64,000 bases of DNA. Source: Tragulus kanchil (Eukaryota; Chordata; Mammalia; Artiodactyla; Tragulidae). Positions 34,297 to 46,283 of this stretch are shown piece after piece (position 1 is the stretch's first letter; every line of letters begins with the position of its first letter). The position numbers and the translations under genes are program-made. The stretch spans positions 93,531,001 to 93,595,000 of the forward strand of contig JAIOJX010000005.1 in NCBI GenBank assembly GCA_022376925.1, in the 5' to 3' direction. The notes under the pieces were generated by a model, which had not been told where the DNA came from, made no database searches, and saw only the letters and a program-made list of their open reading frames with translations.

Positions 34297-34382
34297 AGGC
34301 AGTGTGTGTGTGTGTGAGAAAGAGAGAGAGAGAGCGTGCGTGAGCGAGCGAGCGAGAGAAAGAGGGCGCGAGCGAGCACCTT
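34297..34382 (+). repeat. GT/GA microsatellite, D12 copy
   Basis: Same compound repeat as at 33212. Repeat numbers appear the same in both copies, which is unusual for alleles or old duplicates at a microsatellite. Confidence 0.9.
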
Positions 34383-34757
34383 TTACACTTGGGCATGCAG
34401 TTTACACGTTTGCTTTAACTTCCACTTTCTGCTTGCCTAGAGCCTCAAGTTACACCAGAAGTGAAAGATTAGGTCCATGCTTTTTCCAAAGCACTTGTAT
34501 AGCCCTGCATGTGTATTCGACCTTTTAGATTTCCAGGAATGTGTCAGAGCTTTTTAAAGCCCCCTACAGGCATCACGTTTCCTAGGTTTTCTTTTACAGT
34601 TTTGTTGCTGTTGTTCAGCTTCTTGTCGGCCCCAACTACTGCTGCTGTCTCAGACAGCCAGAGTGCAGAACACCTGCTGCTCGTTGCTGTCAACAAATTC
34701 CATAGGCATAGAACCAATCATACGCAGTAAGCTATGATTTAAAAAAAATCATTTAAA

Positions 34758-34894
34758 AGGGGACTTCCCTGGTGGTTATGTGGTAAAGACCCAGTGCTTC
34801 CAGTGCAGGGGGTCATGGGTTGTATCCTTGGTCGGGGAACTAAGAGCCCACATGCCATGCAGTGCAGCCAAAAATAAAAACATATATCATTTAC
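34758..34894 (+). mobile_element. Short CHR-type SINE, D12 copy
   Basis: Copy of the SINE at 33669. Confidence 0.85.
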
Positions 34895-35010
34895 TAAGTT
34901 GGAGGGTCCTAGAATGGACTGCAGAATGTGACAAAAGAATCTAATTGCACTAAAAATGTCTGACATTATTTCACTGAAGAGGACAGGGAAAAAGGTGTTG
35001 ACCTAAGTAA

Positions 35011-35233
35011 GGGCTTCCAGGTAGTGCTAGTGGTAAAGAGCCTGTCTCCCAACGCAGGAGATGTAAGAGATACAGTTTTGATCCCTGAATTGGGAAGATC
35101 CCGTGGAAGAGGAAATGGCAATCCACTCCAGTATTCTTGCCTGGGAAATCCCATGGTCAGAGGAGACTGGCAGGCTATGGTCCATAAGGTTGCAAAGAGT
35201 CAGACATGACTGAAGTGACTTAGCAAGCAAGCA
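35011..35233 (+). mobile_element. Bov-tA SINE
   Basis: Complete element: head GGGCTTCCAGGTAGTGCTAG, box-B-like TTTTGATCCCTG, linker GGAAATGGCAATCCACTCCA, and BovB-derived end GTTGCAAAGAGTCAGACATG. It is diverged from the family norm. Confidence 0.9.
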
Positions 35234-35265
35234 TGACCTAAGTAAATTCAGAAATGAGTGGAGGG

Positions 35266-35630
35266 GGCTTCCCTGGCAGCTCAGTGGTAAAGAATCTGCC
35301 TGCCAATGCAGGAGAAATGGGTTCAATACCTGATCCGGGAAGATCCCACATGCTGCAGAGCAACTATGGCACAACTAGTGAGCCTGTGCTCTAGAGCTCA
35401 GCAGCCACAACTGTTCAGCCCACATCCCACAACTACCAAAGCCCGTATGCCCTGCAGCCGTGCTCCGCCCAACAGAAGCCTCTGCAGCAAGAAATCTGCT
35501 CATCACAACCAGAGTGGCCCCCACTCCCGGCAACTAGAGAAGAGCCCGCTGGCAGCAACAAAGATCCAGAATAGCTGAAAATAAATAAAATTAAAAATAA
35601 TAGTTGGTGACTCATTGAAAAAAAGAAAAA
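35266..35630 (+). mobile_element. Long tRNA-type SINE with perfect 15-bp target duplication
   Basis: Head GGCTTCCCTGGCAGCTCAGT, box-B-like GGTTCAATACC, then the long CHR-like body (AACTAGTGAGCCTGTGCTCT, CCGTGCTCCGCCCAACAGAA, CAACTAGAGAAGAGCCCGCT) and an AAATAAAATTAAAAATAA tail. Flanks GAAATGAGTGGAGGG occur at 35251-35265 and 35631-35645. Confidence 0.9.
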
Positions 35631-35639
35631 GAAATGAGT

Positions 35640-36107
35640 GGAGGGACTAAGCTATTCTACATGTATACTGAAACTGAACAATATAAGAACCGTTGACGGT
35701 AGCAGTCAGATTTCTCACTGTTGGAGTGGGAGATTACAGCTGAACAAGGGAGGAAAGGCAGAATGATCTATAGACTAGCTAAGCTGACACAGAAAACTAA
35801 CCATCACACGTAGTATGAGCACTGATTTCCTTCCTCTGTCAGCTAAGAGAGCCTAAAAACACCACCACCCCATTAGCAATGAGCATACTCAGCACTCAGA
35901 TCTTGGTTTCTAAAACCATTCTCCAGTAAAAGGAACCAGAGCACTTTGTAGAATGGCTGAATCTAGGCTGGGGTTGAAAACATACGGAGTGAGTCTAGAG
36001 CATCTTGTAGTGCCAGAAACTAAGAAAGTAGTAAATAACAACAACAAAATCTACAGCAATGATGGAGCTAAAAGGGGCACAGGAGTCCACTGAAAGAGTT
36101 CTCATGT
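35640..36107. other. Anonymous AT-rich DNA
   Basis: No repeat or gene recognised. Part of it is triplicated through the overlap of D13 and D14 (35790, 36849 and 38001 onward). Confidence 0.35.
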
Positions 36108-36292
36108 CCAACGCAGGAGATGTAAGAGATACAGTTTTGATCCCTGAATTGGGAAGATCCCGTGGAAGAGGAAATGGCAATCCACTCCAGTATTCTTGCC
36201 TGGGAAATCCCATGGTCAGAGGAGACTGGCAGGCTATGGTCCATAAGGTTGCAAAGAGTCAGACATGACTGAAGTGACTTAGCAAGCAAGCA
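36108..36292 (+). mobile_element. Bov-tA SINE, D13 copy lacking its head
   Basis: Copy of the element at 35011. The first 38 bases are missing because copy 2 of D13 starts inside it. Confidence 0.88.
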
Positions 36293-36324
36293 TGACCTAA
36301 GTAAATTCAGAAATGAGTGGAGGG

Positions 36325-36689
36325 GGCTTCCCTGGCAGCTCAGTGGTAAAGAATCTGCCTGCCAATGCAGGAGAAATGGGTTCAATACCTGATCCGGGAA
36401 GATCCCACATGCTGCAGAGCAACTATGGCACAACTAGTGAGCCTGTGCTCTAGAGCTCAGCAGCCACAACTGTTCAGCCCACATCCCACAACTACCAAAG
36501 CCCGTATGCCCTGCAGCCGTGCTCCGCCCAACAGAAGCCTCTGCAGCAAGAAATCTGCTCATCACAACCAGAGTGGCCCCCACTCCCTGCAACTAGAGAA
36601 GAGCCCGCTGGCAGCAACAAAGATCCAGAATAGCTGAAAATAAATAAAATTAAAAATAATAGTTGGTGACTCATTGAAAAAAAGAAAAA
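36325..36689 (+). mobile_element. Long tRNA-type SINE, D13 copy
   Basis: Copy of the SINE at 35266 including both 15-bp flanks (36310-36324 and 36690-36704). Confidence 0.9.
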
Positions 36690-37405
36690 GAAATGAGTGG
36701 AGGGACTAAGCTATTCTACATGTATACTGAAACTGAACAATATAAGAACCGTTGACGGTAGCAGTCAGATTTCTCACTGTTGGAGTGGGAGATTACAGCT
36801 GAACAAGGGAGGAAAGGCAGAATGATCTATAGACTAGCTAAGCTGACACAGAAAACTAACCATCACACGTAGTATGAGCACTGATTTCCTTCCTCTGTCA
36901 GCTAAGAGAGCCTAAAAACACCACCACCCCATTAGCAATGAGCATACTCAGCACTCAGATCTTGGTTTCTAAAACCATTCTCCAGTAAAAGGAACCAGAG
37001 CACTTTGTAGAATGGCTGAATCTAGGCTGGGGTTGAAAACATACGGAGTGAGTCTAGAGCATCTTGTAGTGCCAGAAACTAAGAAAGTAGTAAATAACAA
37101 CAACAAAATCTACAGCAATGATGGAGCTAAAAGGGGCACAGGAGTCCACTGAAAGAGTTCTCATGTCCAAAGCTGGAACAATCTGAGTGACAAAATAAAC
37201 TAGTATTGGATTATAACCTAAAGTATAAAATAAACATTGATGACTCCTTACTGATGTAAATAAATTACGGAGTAAATAAATAAATGGGGAGAAGAGACAA
37301 ATATCCCATGCAGAAGAATTACAAACGATTGTAGATACTCCATACTTAGAGGCAGAGGATAACTCCCACTCCTTAAGTGTGGGCTGTTCTTAGTTACTTT
37401 CTTTT

Positions 37406-37707
37406 TTTTTTTAAACATTTATTTATTTGGGGGGGAACGTGGGGGGGCGGGCCACTTGTATTGGTCTTTCATTTATCTATTTTCATCCGTCTTTGTTCTT
37501 TGGCTCCTGTGGGCCTCCCATCGCAGTGGCCTCTGTTGTCGCAGAGCACTGGCTCTCGGCGCATGCGCTCCAGAGCTCCAGCTCGGTAACTGGACACATC
37601 GGTCCAGCCGCTCTGCGACACGTGGGATCCTCCCAGGCCAGGGATCGAACCAGCGCCCCTTGCACTGCAAGGTGGTGTCCTCACCCACTGGACCACCAGG
37701 GAAGCCC
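37406..37707 (-). mobile_element. CHR-like variant SINE (copy F)
   Basis: The minus strand shows GGGCTTCCCTGGTGGTCCAG, box-B-like GGTTCGATCCC, ACCGATGTGTCCAGTTACCG and GGAGCGCATGCGCCGAGAGC. It is well preserved with CpGs intact. Target duplication ACTTTCTTTT lies at 37396-37405 and 37708-37717. Confidence 0.92.
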
Positions 37708-37737
37708 ACTTTCTTTTATAGAATATGGTGTACTTTG

Positions 37738-37796
37738 CCAAAAAAAAAAAAAGGAAGGAAGGAGGGATGGAGGGAAGGGAGAAAGGAAAAAAAAGT
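37738..37796 (+). repeat. A-run and AAGG-type purine repeat
   Basis: About a dozen As, then GGAAGGAAGGAGGGATGGAG and similar. Simple repeat. Confidence 0.8.
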
Positions 37797-38538
37797 TATT
37801 TTACAGTAGAGAAACATCACAAATACTATCTCAGCCAAGTGATCGAGGTCAATACGGACCATCTTAAACCATATTAACAGTAAAGGCCCTTGATACTATC
37901 CCAGTCTAGTCACGATATAACATCAGACATATCCCAACCGACGGATACTCTATGGAATACCTGATCAGTCCTCCTCGAAACTACGAAGCTCATCAAAGAC
38001 CAGAAAACTACCACCGTATGAAGTTTCCTTCCTCTGTCAGCTAAGAGAGCCTACCACCACCCCATTAGCAATGAGCATACTCAGCACTCAGATCTTGGTT
38101 TCTAAAACCATTCTCCAGTAAAAGGAACCAGAGCACTTTGTAGAATGGCTGAATCTAGGCTGGGGTTGAAAACATACGGAGTGAGTCTAGAGCATCTTGT
38201 AGTGCCAGAAACTAAGAAAGTAGTAAATAACAACAACAAAATCTACAGCAATGATGGAGCTAAAAGGGGCACAGGAGTCCACTGAAAGAGTTCTCATGTC
38301 CAAAGCTGGAACAATCTGAGTGACAAAATAAACTAGTATTGGATTATAACCTAAAGTATAAAATAAACATTGATGACTCCTTACTGATGTAAATAAATTA
38401 CGGAGTAAATAAATAAATGGGGAGAAGAGACAAATATCCCATGCAGAAGAATTACAAACGATTGTAGATACTCCATACTTAGAGGCAGAGGATAACTCCC
38501 ACTCCTTAAGTGTGGGCTGTTCTTAGTTACTTTCTTTT

Positions 38539-38840
38539 TTTTTTTAAACATTTATTTATTTGGGGGGGAACGTGGGGGGGCGGGCCACTTGTATTGGTCT
38601 TTCATTTATCTATTTTCATCCGTCTTTGTTCTTTGGCTCCTGTGGGCCTCCCATCGCAGTGGCCTCTGTTGTCGCAGAGCACTGGCTCTCGGCGCATGCG
38701 CTCCAGAGCTCCAGCTCGGTAACTGGACACATCGGTCCAGCCGCTCTGCGACACGTGGGATCCTCCCAGGCCAGGGATCGAACCAGCGCCCCTTGCACTG
38801 CAAGGTGGTGTCCTCACCCACTGGACCACCAGGGAAGCCC
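38539..38840 (-). mobile_element. CHR-like variant SINE, D14 copy of F
   Basis: Copy of the SINE at 37406, identical as far as read, with its flanks at 38529-38538 and 38841-38850. Confidence 0.92.
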
Positions 38841-39136
38841 ACTTTCTTTTATAGAATATGGTGTACTTTGCCAAAAAAAAAAAAAGGAAGGAAGGAGGGA
38901 TGGAGGGAAGGGAGAAAGGAAAAAAAAGTTATTTTACAGTAGAGAAACATCACAAATACTATCTCAGCCAAGTGATCGAGGTCAATACGGACCATCTTAA
39001 ACCATATTAACAGTAAAGGCCCTTGATACTATCCCAGTCTAGTCACGATATAACATCAGACATATCCCAACCGACGGATACTCTATGGAATACCTGATCA
39101 GTCCTCCTCGAAACTACGAAGCTCATCAAAGACCAG

Positions 39137-39682
39137 GAAATTCTGAGAAACTGTCACAGCCAAGTGGAGCTGAAGGAGATAAGATGATCACAGGTAATGT
39201 GTCATCCTGGATGGGCTCCTGGAACAGAAAAAGTATGTCAGATAAAACCATGAAAACTCAAACAAGGTGTGCTGTTGAATTCACAGTAATGCATCAATAC
39301 TGGTACCTTGGTTGTGGCAAAGGTAGCATATTGACCTAAGATGCTAATAGTAGGGAAACTGGCTGCAGGGTATATGAGAATTCTCTGTGCTATCTCTACA
39401 ATGTTTCTGTAAATCTAAGTCTCTTCTAAAATTTTTATATTAAAGCATCGATTGGTAACTTCATATTGAGAGACATGATCAGCATGCCAGAATTTAAGTA
39501 AGGAATCTTCCCCCAGTGCCTTTTCTCTGGTCTGATTTCATTTCCCTGGAGAAAAATCCTCTAATTTCTGTCCTTGGGACTAGGGGACTGGCTGCTGGTA
39601 CTTGGGCTACTGGTTCATGGGGAAGTGTTTGGGGAGCCTGTGTCACTGCTTGGGAGGCAAATGTTTACTTGCCTGTCCCTCA
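39137..39682. other. Anonymous DNA
   Basis: Contains an L1-tail-like ending around 39340-39450 (ATGTTTCTGTAAATCTAAGT, AAAATTTTTATATTAAAG), possibly an old L1 3' terminus. Otherwise unassigned. Confidence 0.4.
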
Positions 39683-39717
39683 CTTTCAACATGACCCCTC
39701 CCCTTCTCAGTAGGCTC

Positions 39718-40385
39718 TTTTTTAAAAATTGGGGTACAGTTGACTTACACTGCTGTGTTAGTTCTGCTGTATAACAAAGTGAATCAGCTATGTAAATACA
39801 TATATACCCTCCCTCTAGGGCCTCCCTCCTCCACCATCCCTCCCTTCTAGGTCAGCACAGAGCACTGAGCTGAGTTCCCCGCACTCTATAGCAGGTTCTC
39901 ACCAGCTATCTATGTGTCAATTCCAATTCCCCAATTCCTCCCACCCTCCTTTGCCTCCCCACCATGTCCACACATCTGTTCTCCATATCTGCATTTCCTG
40001 CCCTACAACTAGGTTCACCTGTGTCTTTTTTCTAGCTTCCACATATCTGTATTAATATAGGATATGGGGTTCTCTCTTTCTGACTTACTTCACTCTGTAT
40101 AACAGACACCAGGTCCATCATGTCTCTGTGAAAGACCCCTTTCAATTCCTTCTTATGGCTGAGTAATATTCCATTGTATATATGTACCAATCTTCTTTAT
40201 CCTTTCCTCTGTTGATGTACATTTAGGCCATTTTCATGTCTTGGCTATTGTACATATTGCTGCAGTGAACACTGAGATAGCTGTGTCTTTTTGAATATGG
40301 TTTTTCTCAGGATATATGCCTAGTAGTGTGATTGCTAGGTAGTTCAACTTTTAGTTTTTTAAGGAACTTCTATACCATTCTCCAT
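39718..40385 (-). mobile_element. L1 LINE 3' UTR (antisense)
   Basis: Antisense L1 landmarks in order: GGGGTACAGTTGACTTACAC, GTTCTGCTGTATAACAAAGT, TTCTTATGGCTGAGTAATAT, TGATGTACATTTAGGCCATT, ATGTCTTGGCTATTGTACAT, ATTGCTGCAGTGAACACTGA. Non-coding 3' region. Confidence 0.88.
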
Positions 40386-40807
40386 AGTGGCTGTATCAGT
40401 TTACATTCCCAATACCAGGATATTTTCAACACCAGGACCTCTCTGGCCCACTTTTCCTGGGAACACTCCTCCTATCTCCTGCAGGTATGTGGTGGGGTCT
40501 TGGGGCCTGACTCTGGGGCTCAGTCACTGCTTCTCATCCATTTCCCTCCATGGGACTCAGTGCTGTTTCTACCAAACCATCTGCTTTCCATGTTTCCACA
40601 AAGCTATTAGCGTCAGTTGTTCTGTTGCTTCTTCCTATGTGTTGACTCCTTGTTTATTTGTCTTTGTTGGTTTCAAAGTTCTCTTTTTATTTATGATCAT
40701 TTTGGAAGGATTTGGGGAGAGAGTGAAAAAAGTGAGGTGCTCCAATTCTGACTGCAAGTTTTATGGTTCCTCCATCATGATCACATACTCTGTCCCTGGA
40801 GGAAAAC
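40386..40807. other. Anonymous DNA inside D15
   Basis: Frames of about 90-147 codons cross L1 and flanking sequence but resemble no protein family. No gene supported. Confidence 0.4.
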
Positions 40808-40835
40808 CTTTCAACATGACCCTTTTGTAGGCTCT

Positions 40836-41500
40836 TTTTAAAATTGGGGTACAGTTGACTTACACTGCTGTGTTAGTTCTGCTGTATAACAAAGTGAATC
40901 AGCTATGTAAATACATATATACCCTCCCTCTAGGGCCTCCCTCCTCCACCATCCCTCCCTTCTAGGTCAGCACAGAGCACTGAGCTGAGTTCCCCGCACT
41001 CTATAGCAGGTTCTCACCAGCTATCTATGTGTCAATTCCAATTCCCCAATTCCTCCCACCCTCCTTTGCCTCCCCACCATGTCCACACATCTGTTCTCCA
41101 TATCTGCATTTCCTGCCCTACAACTAGGTTCACCTGTGTCTTTTTTCTAGCTTCCACATATCTGTATTAATATAGGATATGGGGTTCTCTCTTTCTGACT
41201 TACTTCACTCTGTATAACAGACACCAGGTCCATCATGTCTCTGTGAAAGACCCCTTTCAATTCCTTCTTATGGCTGAGTAATATTCCATTGTATATATGT
41301 ACCAATCTTCTTTATCCTTTCCTCTGTTGATGTACATTTAGGCCATTTTCATGTCTTGGCTATTGTACATATTGCTGCAGTGAACACTGAGATAGCTGTG
41401 TCTTTTTGAATATGGTTTTTCTCAGGATATATGCCTAGTAGTGTGATTGCTAGGTAGTTCAACTTTTAGTTTTTTAAGGAACTTCTATACCATTCTCCAT
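40836..41500 (-). mobile_element. L1 LINE 3' UTR, D15 copy
   Basis: Copy of the element at 39718. Its first bases (CTCTTTTTAAAATTGGGG) are two bases shorter than in copy 1. Confidence 0.88.
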
Positions 41501-41909
41501 AGTGGCTGTATCAGTTTACATTCCCAATACCAGGATATTTTCAACACCAGGACCTCTCTGGCCCACTTTTCCTGGGAACACTCCTCCTATCTCCTGCAGG
41601 TATGTGGTGGGGTCTTGGGGCCTGACTCTGGGGCTCAGTCACTGCTTCTCATCCATTTCCCTCCATGGGACTCAGTGCTGTTTCTACCAAACCATCTGCT
41701 TTCCATGTTTCCACAAAGCTATTAGCGTCAGTTGTTCTGTTGCTTCTTCCTATGTGTTGACTCCTTGTTTATTTGTCTTTGTTGGTTTCAAAGTTCTCTT
41801 TTTATTTATGATCATTTTGGAAGGATTTGGGGAGAGAGTGAAAAAAGTGAGGTGCTCCAATTCTGACTGCAAGTTTTATGGTTCCTCCATCATGATCACA
41901 TACTCTGTA

Positions 41910-42121
41910 GGAAATCCAGGCCATGACCTTTCCAACCCTAAGATCCTGGAGCTGAATGCAGGCCCTGAGGCTCCTGTCAGATAAACACTAATCAGAAAAT
42001 ACTGGAGCTGAAAGATCAAAGTCAGAATCTCCAACTACATAAAACCCAGATTCCCTTGGAAACCCTGACCCTATTACCTGGAGGGAAAGGTGACCATTCA
42101 GGTGAGCTTCACTGAGCATCA
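41910..42121. other. Anonymous DNA
   Basis: Unique sequence between D15 and D16; nothing recognised. Confidence 0.35.
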
Positions 42122-44248
42122 GCCTGTGCAGGTAGGCAGCAGCTGCCGTCTTGCGACTGGGAGATTCCACAGTGGTTTTGATCTCTCTGGGGCTCACGGG
42201 AGCCTCTCAGCAGAGCCCAAGTGACCATCATGAAGCCAGCCAGCACCTGTCCCACCCTAAAGTGACCCAACAGATCGTGCGTGTGGTCCTATTGCCCTGA
42301 TGAACACCTTGGAGGTGGGGTCACTCGGCAAGTCCCCCTTTTCATTCTGACATACTCACATTTAGGGTGTGTGCTTCAGTCCAGTGGAAATATAAAAAGA
42401 AGTCAATTCTATGGGTTTTTCCAGACAAAAAGAAAGCTAAATACTCCAAAGTGGCCTGAACAAGGATGTGAAGCTTCAGGAAAGAACTCAGACTGCCTCC
42501 GGGTGTCTCTGCTACTCAGGGCTCTGTTCTTCCCTGCAGCCCTAGGATCTGTGTAGGATTCGGCTCCTAGCTCTGGTATCACCTTGTTTTATTCAGGGTG
42601 ACCTGACAAGAGACTGGCCTGAGACTTGACCCTGCCACTGAGAGCATCTGTCTGAGGTGGCGTCCCTTCCCTCTTGGGGCCAGACAGGATGTCCCTCTGA
42701 AAGGCCTTTCCTTCCCAGCCATCTTAGCCTGGAAAATGCAGACAACCACGTGAACTTCTGGCCTGCACTGTTGTCTCCTCCAGCCCTCACCCAGTCCTGG
42801 GAAGTGGGAATCCACACCATTGTCCACTTGGTCTGCAGCCCTGGGAAGCCTTCCTGGGCAGCCAGGAAGGAGGTGCTGGTACTCACAGACCCAGGCAGGC
42901 CTTGGTTTACCCCGTGTGTTCCCTTGTGCTCACAGCCTGATCCTCTCTCTAGAGCCCAGTGAAGCCTCCTCCAACCAGGCAGGTTGGGTCTGTTTACCTG
43001 GGGATGGGCAGGGCTGTGGGTGCAGAGTTGGGTGGCCCCACCTCAGCCTCCTCCACAGGGGTGAGTGGCTGTGTCTCCACCAAGGCTTGGCTCCTAGGGT
43101 AGGCGGCCTCCCTCGAACATCAGCATCCGCCCTGCCATCCTGGGGCTAACCTCAGCGTTGGCATGCCCCGCTGGTCATCTCAGTCCACCCTAAAGGGTGA
43201 CCCAACAGATCGCCTGTGCAGGTAGGCAGCAGCTGCCGTCTTGCGACTGGGAGATTCCACAGTGGTTTTGATCTCTCTGGGGCTCACGGGAGCCTCTCAG
43301 CAGAGCCCAAGTGACCATCATGAAGCCAGCCAGCACCTGTCCCACCCTAAAGTGACCCAACAGATCGTGCGTGTGGTCCTATTGCCCTGATGAACACCTT
43401 GGAGGTGGGGTCACTCGGCAAGTCCCCCTTTTCATTCTGACATACTCACATTTAGGGTGTGTGCTTCAGTCCAGTGGAAATATAAAAAGAAGTCAATTCT
43501 ATGGGTTTTTCCAGACAAAAAGAAAGCTAAATACTCCAAAGTGGCCTGAACAAGGATGTGAAGCTTCAGGAAAGAACTCAGACTGCCTCCGGGTGTCTCT
43601 GCTACTCAGGGCTCTGTTCTTCCCTGCAGCCCTAGGATCTGTGTAGGATTCGGCTCCTAGCTCTGGTATCACCTTGTTTTATTCAGGGTGACCTGACAAG
43701 AGACTGGCCTGAGACTTGACCCTGCCACTGAGAGCATCTGTCTGAGGTGGCGTCCCTTCCCTCTTGGGGCCAGACAGGATGTCCCTCTGAAAGGCCTTTC
43801 CTTCCCAGCCATCTTAGCCTGGAAAATGCAGACAACCACGTGAACTTCTGGCCTGCACTGTTGTCTCCTCCAGCCCTCACCCAGTCCTGGGAAGTGGGAA
43901 TCCACACCATTGTCCACTTGGTCTGCAGCCCTGGGAAGCCTTCCTGGGCAGCCAGGAAGGAGGTGCTGGTACTCACAGACCCAGGCAGGCCTTGGTTTAC
44001 CCCGGATGTTCCCTTGTGCTCACAGCCTGATCCTCTCTCTAGAGCCCAGTGAAGCCTCCTCCAACCAGGCAGGTTGGGTCTGTTTACCTGGGGATGGGCA
44101 GGGCTGTGGGTGCAGAGTTGGGTGGCCCCACCTCAGCCTCCTCCACAGGGGTGAGTGGCTGTGTCTCCACCAAGGCTTGGCTCCTAGGGTAGGCGGCCTC
44201 CCTCGAACATCAGCATCCGCCCTGCCATCCTGGGGCTAACCTCAGCGT
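42122..44248. repeat. Direct tandem duplication D16 with a scrambled junction
   Basis: Copy 1 is 42122 to about 43170 and copy 2 is 43212-44248, offset 1090. Between them, 43185-43211 resembles 42251-42277 (CACCCTAAAG, TGACCCAACAGATCG), i.e. out of order. 43159-43184 is a degraded version of the sequence after 44248. One substitution pair lies at 42913/44003. The content is GC-rich anonymous DNA. Confidence 0.94.
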
Positions 44249-44680
44249 ACCCTCTGCTGCATGCCCTCTCCTGCCTGGGTCTCACCACCACTCCCTAAGC
44301 ACACTGCTTGTCCCTAGTTCCAGTCCTGGCATCACTTGTAGACCAAGCGCCCGGGCCAGGTGCTGCCCACAAGGGGAGGAGCTCCCTGAGGGCAAAGCCC
44401 AGGGCAGCAGGGGGGCACTTCACGGAAGGAGGTGAGATCATCCGAGGAGGTCACCACCACATGTCAGGGCCCCAGAGCCTTTCCCCGCCTTTCCCCAGGC
44501 AGGGGCCAGACCCAGGCAGGCAGCAGTGAGGGGCATCTCGGGGCAGGTCTGCCAGCTCCACCCTCTCCAGAAAGCAGGCTCTTCTCCATCTTCATGTATT
44601 TATAATAGCGCTTTCTTGTTTTCCGTCAAGCTGTGTTCTCTATCAATAAAATCAATGATACAAATCCCACACCAGGGGCT
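44249..44680. other. Anonymous single-copy DNA
   Basis: GC-rich, then AT-richer around 44600-44660. No gene or repeat recognised. Confidence 0.35.
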
Positions 44681-45219
44681 GGTTTGAACTTTCTACTGGG
44701 AAATGTCTCCTTCTAAAGCTCTCCCTGTTCAAAGAGCTCTTTCTAAAAGGAAGTAATGGTCTCTGCTCATGCAGGAGCCTTGAAGGACACAGCAAGGAGC
44801 TCTCTGGTGAGGGCCTAGGGCCAGAGGTCTGGGATGGACTGCATGGGGCTCCTGGACCTGCTCTGGAGCATCAGAGGTGGGCTGCAGATACCCAGGCTCC
44901 CTTGCTTTCAGGGCCTCGCTCTCCCCAGGACCATGACAAGTCCTGCGTCTCTGCTGGGAACACCAGCTTCTGTTGGGGTCACAGACGTGGGGTTAGCACA
45001 GTGACGGGGGGATCAGTGAGGAGAGGAGAGTTGGGGACTAAGGGCCCTCGGTGCCTGATGAACTCTATTCCTCTAAAGGGAGGCTGGTTCAGGGTTTCTT
45101 GACTCCAGGGAGGGCAGGCAGGACACCTGGGGTGCCCTGGCCCTGTTCCGGGTCTGTCCTAGGGCCTTGTACTGGGGAACACCAGTACACAGCTGGGCAG
45201 GGGACATGCCACGAGAGCA

Positions 45220-45744
45220 GTTATGAATTATGTGGTGTCCTCCTCAAATGCCTGTGTTGAAACCCTGGCCCCTAATGTAACTGTGCTGGGAGACAGGGTC
45301 TTAAGGGAAGTGAGTGAGTGACTGAAAGTTGCTTAGTCCTGTCCAACTCTCTGCGACCCTGTGGACTGTAGCCCACCGGGCTCCTCTGTACATGGAATTC
45401 TCCAGGCAAGAGTACTGGAGTGGGTAGCCATTTTCTTCCCCAGGAGATCTTCCTGATCCAGGGGTCCAGCCTGGGTCTCCTGCATTGCTAGCAGATTCTT
45501 TACCATCTGAGTCATCAGGGAAGTTAATCCCTTCTCCAGGGAATCTTCCCAACCCAGGAATCAAACCGAGGTCTCCAGGTTAAATGAGGTCATATGAGGG
45601 ACCCCAACAGGACTGCCGGCCTTCTAAGAAGAGAAGGAGGCATGAGAGCTCTCTACCTCTCTCTCTCCCTCTTTCCACATGCATGGAGGACAAGGAATGT
45701 GAGGACATGGCCCTGAGGACATGGGTGAAAGTGACCCAAAAGGG
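45220..45744 (+). mobile_element. MaLR (MLT1-type) LTR, cut by the D17 junction
   Basis: The LTR start (GTTATGAATTATGTGGTGTC, AAATGCCTGTGTTGAAACCC) is followed by a Bov-tA insertion. It then resumes (AGGTTAAATGAGGTCATATG, ggccttctaagaagagaagg). It stops at the junction before its 3' end. The complete form is at 46284. Confidence 0.8.
45307..45527 (-). mobile_element. Bov-tA SINE inside MaLR LTR
   Basis: Antisense Bov-tA landmarks: GTCCAACTCTCTGCGACCCT, TGTAGCCCACCGGGCTCCTC, AATTCTCCAGGCAAGAGTAC, ATTCTTTACCATCTGAGTCA. A further scrap (CCCAACCCAGGAATCAAACC) follows to about 45575 and may be a second partial element. Confidence 0.9.
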
Positions 45745-46283
45745 GGTTTGAACTTTCTACTGGGAAATGTCTCCTTCTAAAGCTCTCCCTGTTCAAAGAG
45801 CTCTTTCTAAAAGGAAGTAATGGTCTCTGCTCATGCAGGAGCCTTGAAGGACACAGCAAGGAGCTCTCTGGTGAGGGCCTAGGGCCAGAGGTCTGGGATG
45901 GACTGCATGGGGCTCCTGGACCTGCTCTGGAGCATCAGAGGTGGGCTGCAGATACCCAGGCTCCCTTGCTTTCAGGGCCTCGCTCTCCCCAGGACCATGA
46001 CAAGTCCTGCGTCTCTGCTGGGAACACCAGCTTCTGTTGGGGTCACAGACGTGGGGTTAGCACAGTGACGGGGGGATCAGTGAGGAGAGGAGAGTTGGGG
46101 ACTAAGGGCCCTCGGTGCCTGATGAACTCTATTCCTCTAAAGGGAGGCTGGTTCAGGGTTTCTTGACTCCAGGGAGGGCAGGCAGGACACCTGGGGTGCC
46201 CTGGCCCTGTTCCGGGTCTGTCCTAGGGCCTTGTACTGGGGAACACCAGTACACAGCTGGGCAGGGGACATGCCACGAGAGCA

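Larger units (their letters stand above)
32917..35103. repeat. Direct tandem duplication D12
   Basis: Copy 1 is 32917-34016 and copy 2 is 34017-35103. The offset is 1100 at the very start and 1089 afterwards, because the first 40 bases of copy 2 lack about 11 bases. The remainder is virtually identical. Confidence 0.95.
35049..37169. repeat. Direct tandem duplication D13, overlapping D12 and D14
   Basis: Copy 1 is 35049-36107 and copy 2 is 36108-37169, offset 1059 (the shortest). CCA is shared at the edges. Copy 1 starts inside copy 2 of D12, so 55 bp are triplicated. Only one substitution was noticed (36587, CCCTGC against CCCGGC). Confidence 0.96.
36849..39136. repeat. Direct tandem duplication D14, overlapping D13
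   Basis: Copy 1 is 36849-38000 and copy 2 is 38001-39136. The offset is 1152 at the start, then 1133 after base losses in the first 55 bases of copy 2. About 320 bp at its left edge are present three times. Confidence 0.95.
39683..41909. repeat. Direct tandem duplication D15
   Basis: Copy 1 is 39683-40807 and copy 2 is 40808-41909. The offset is 1125 at the edge, then 1115 after about 10 bases are lost in the first 40 bases of copy 2. The interior is identical. Confidence 0.95.
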
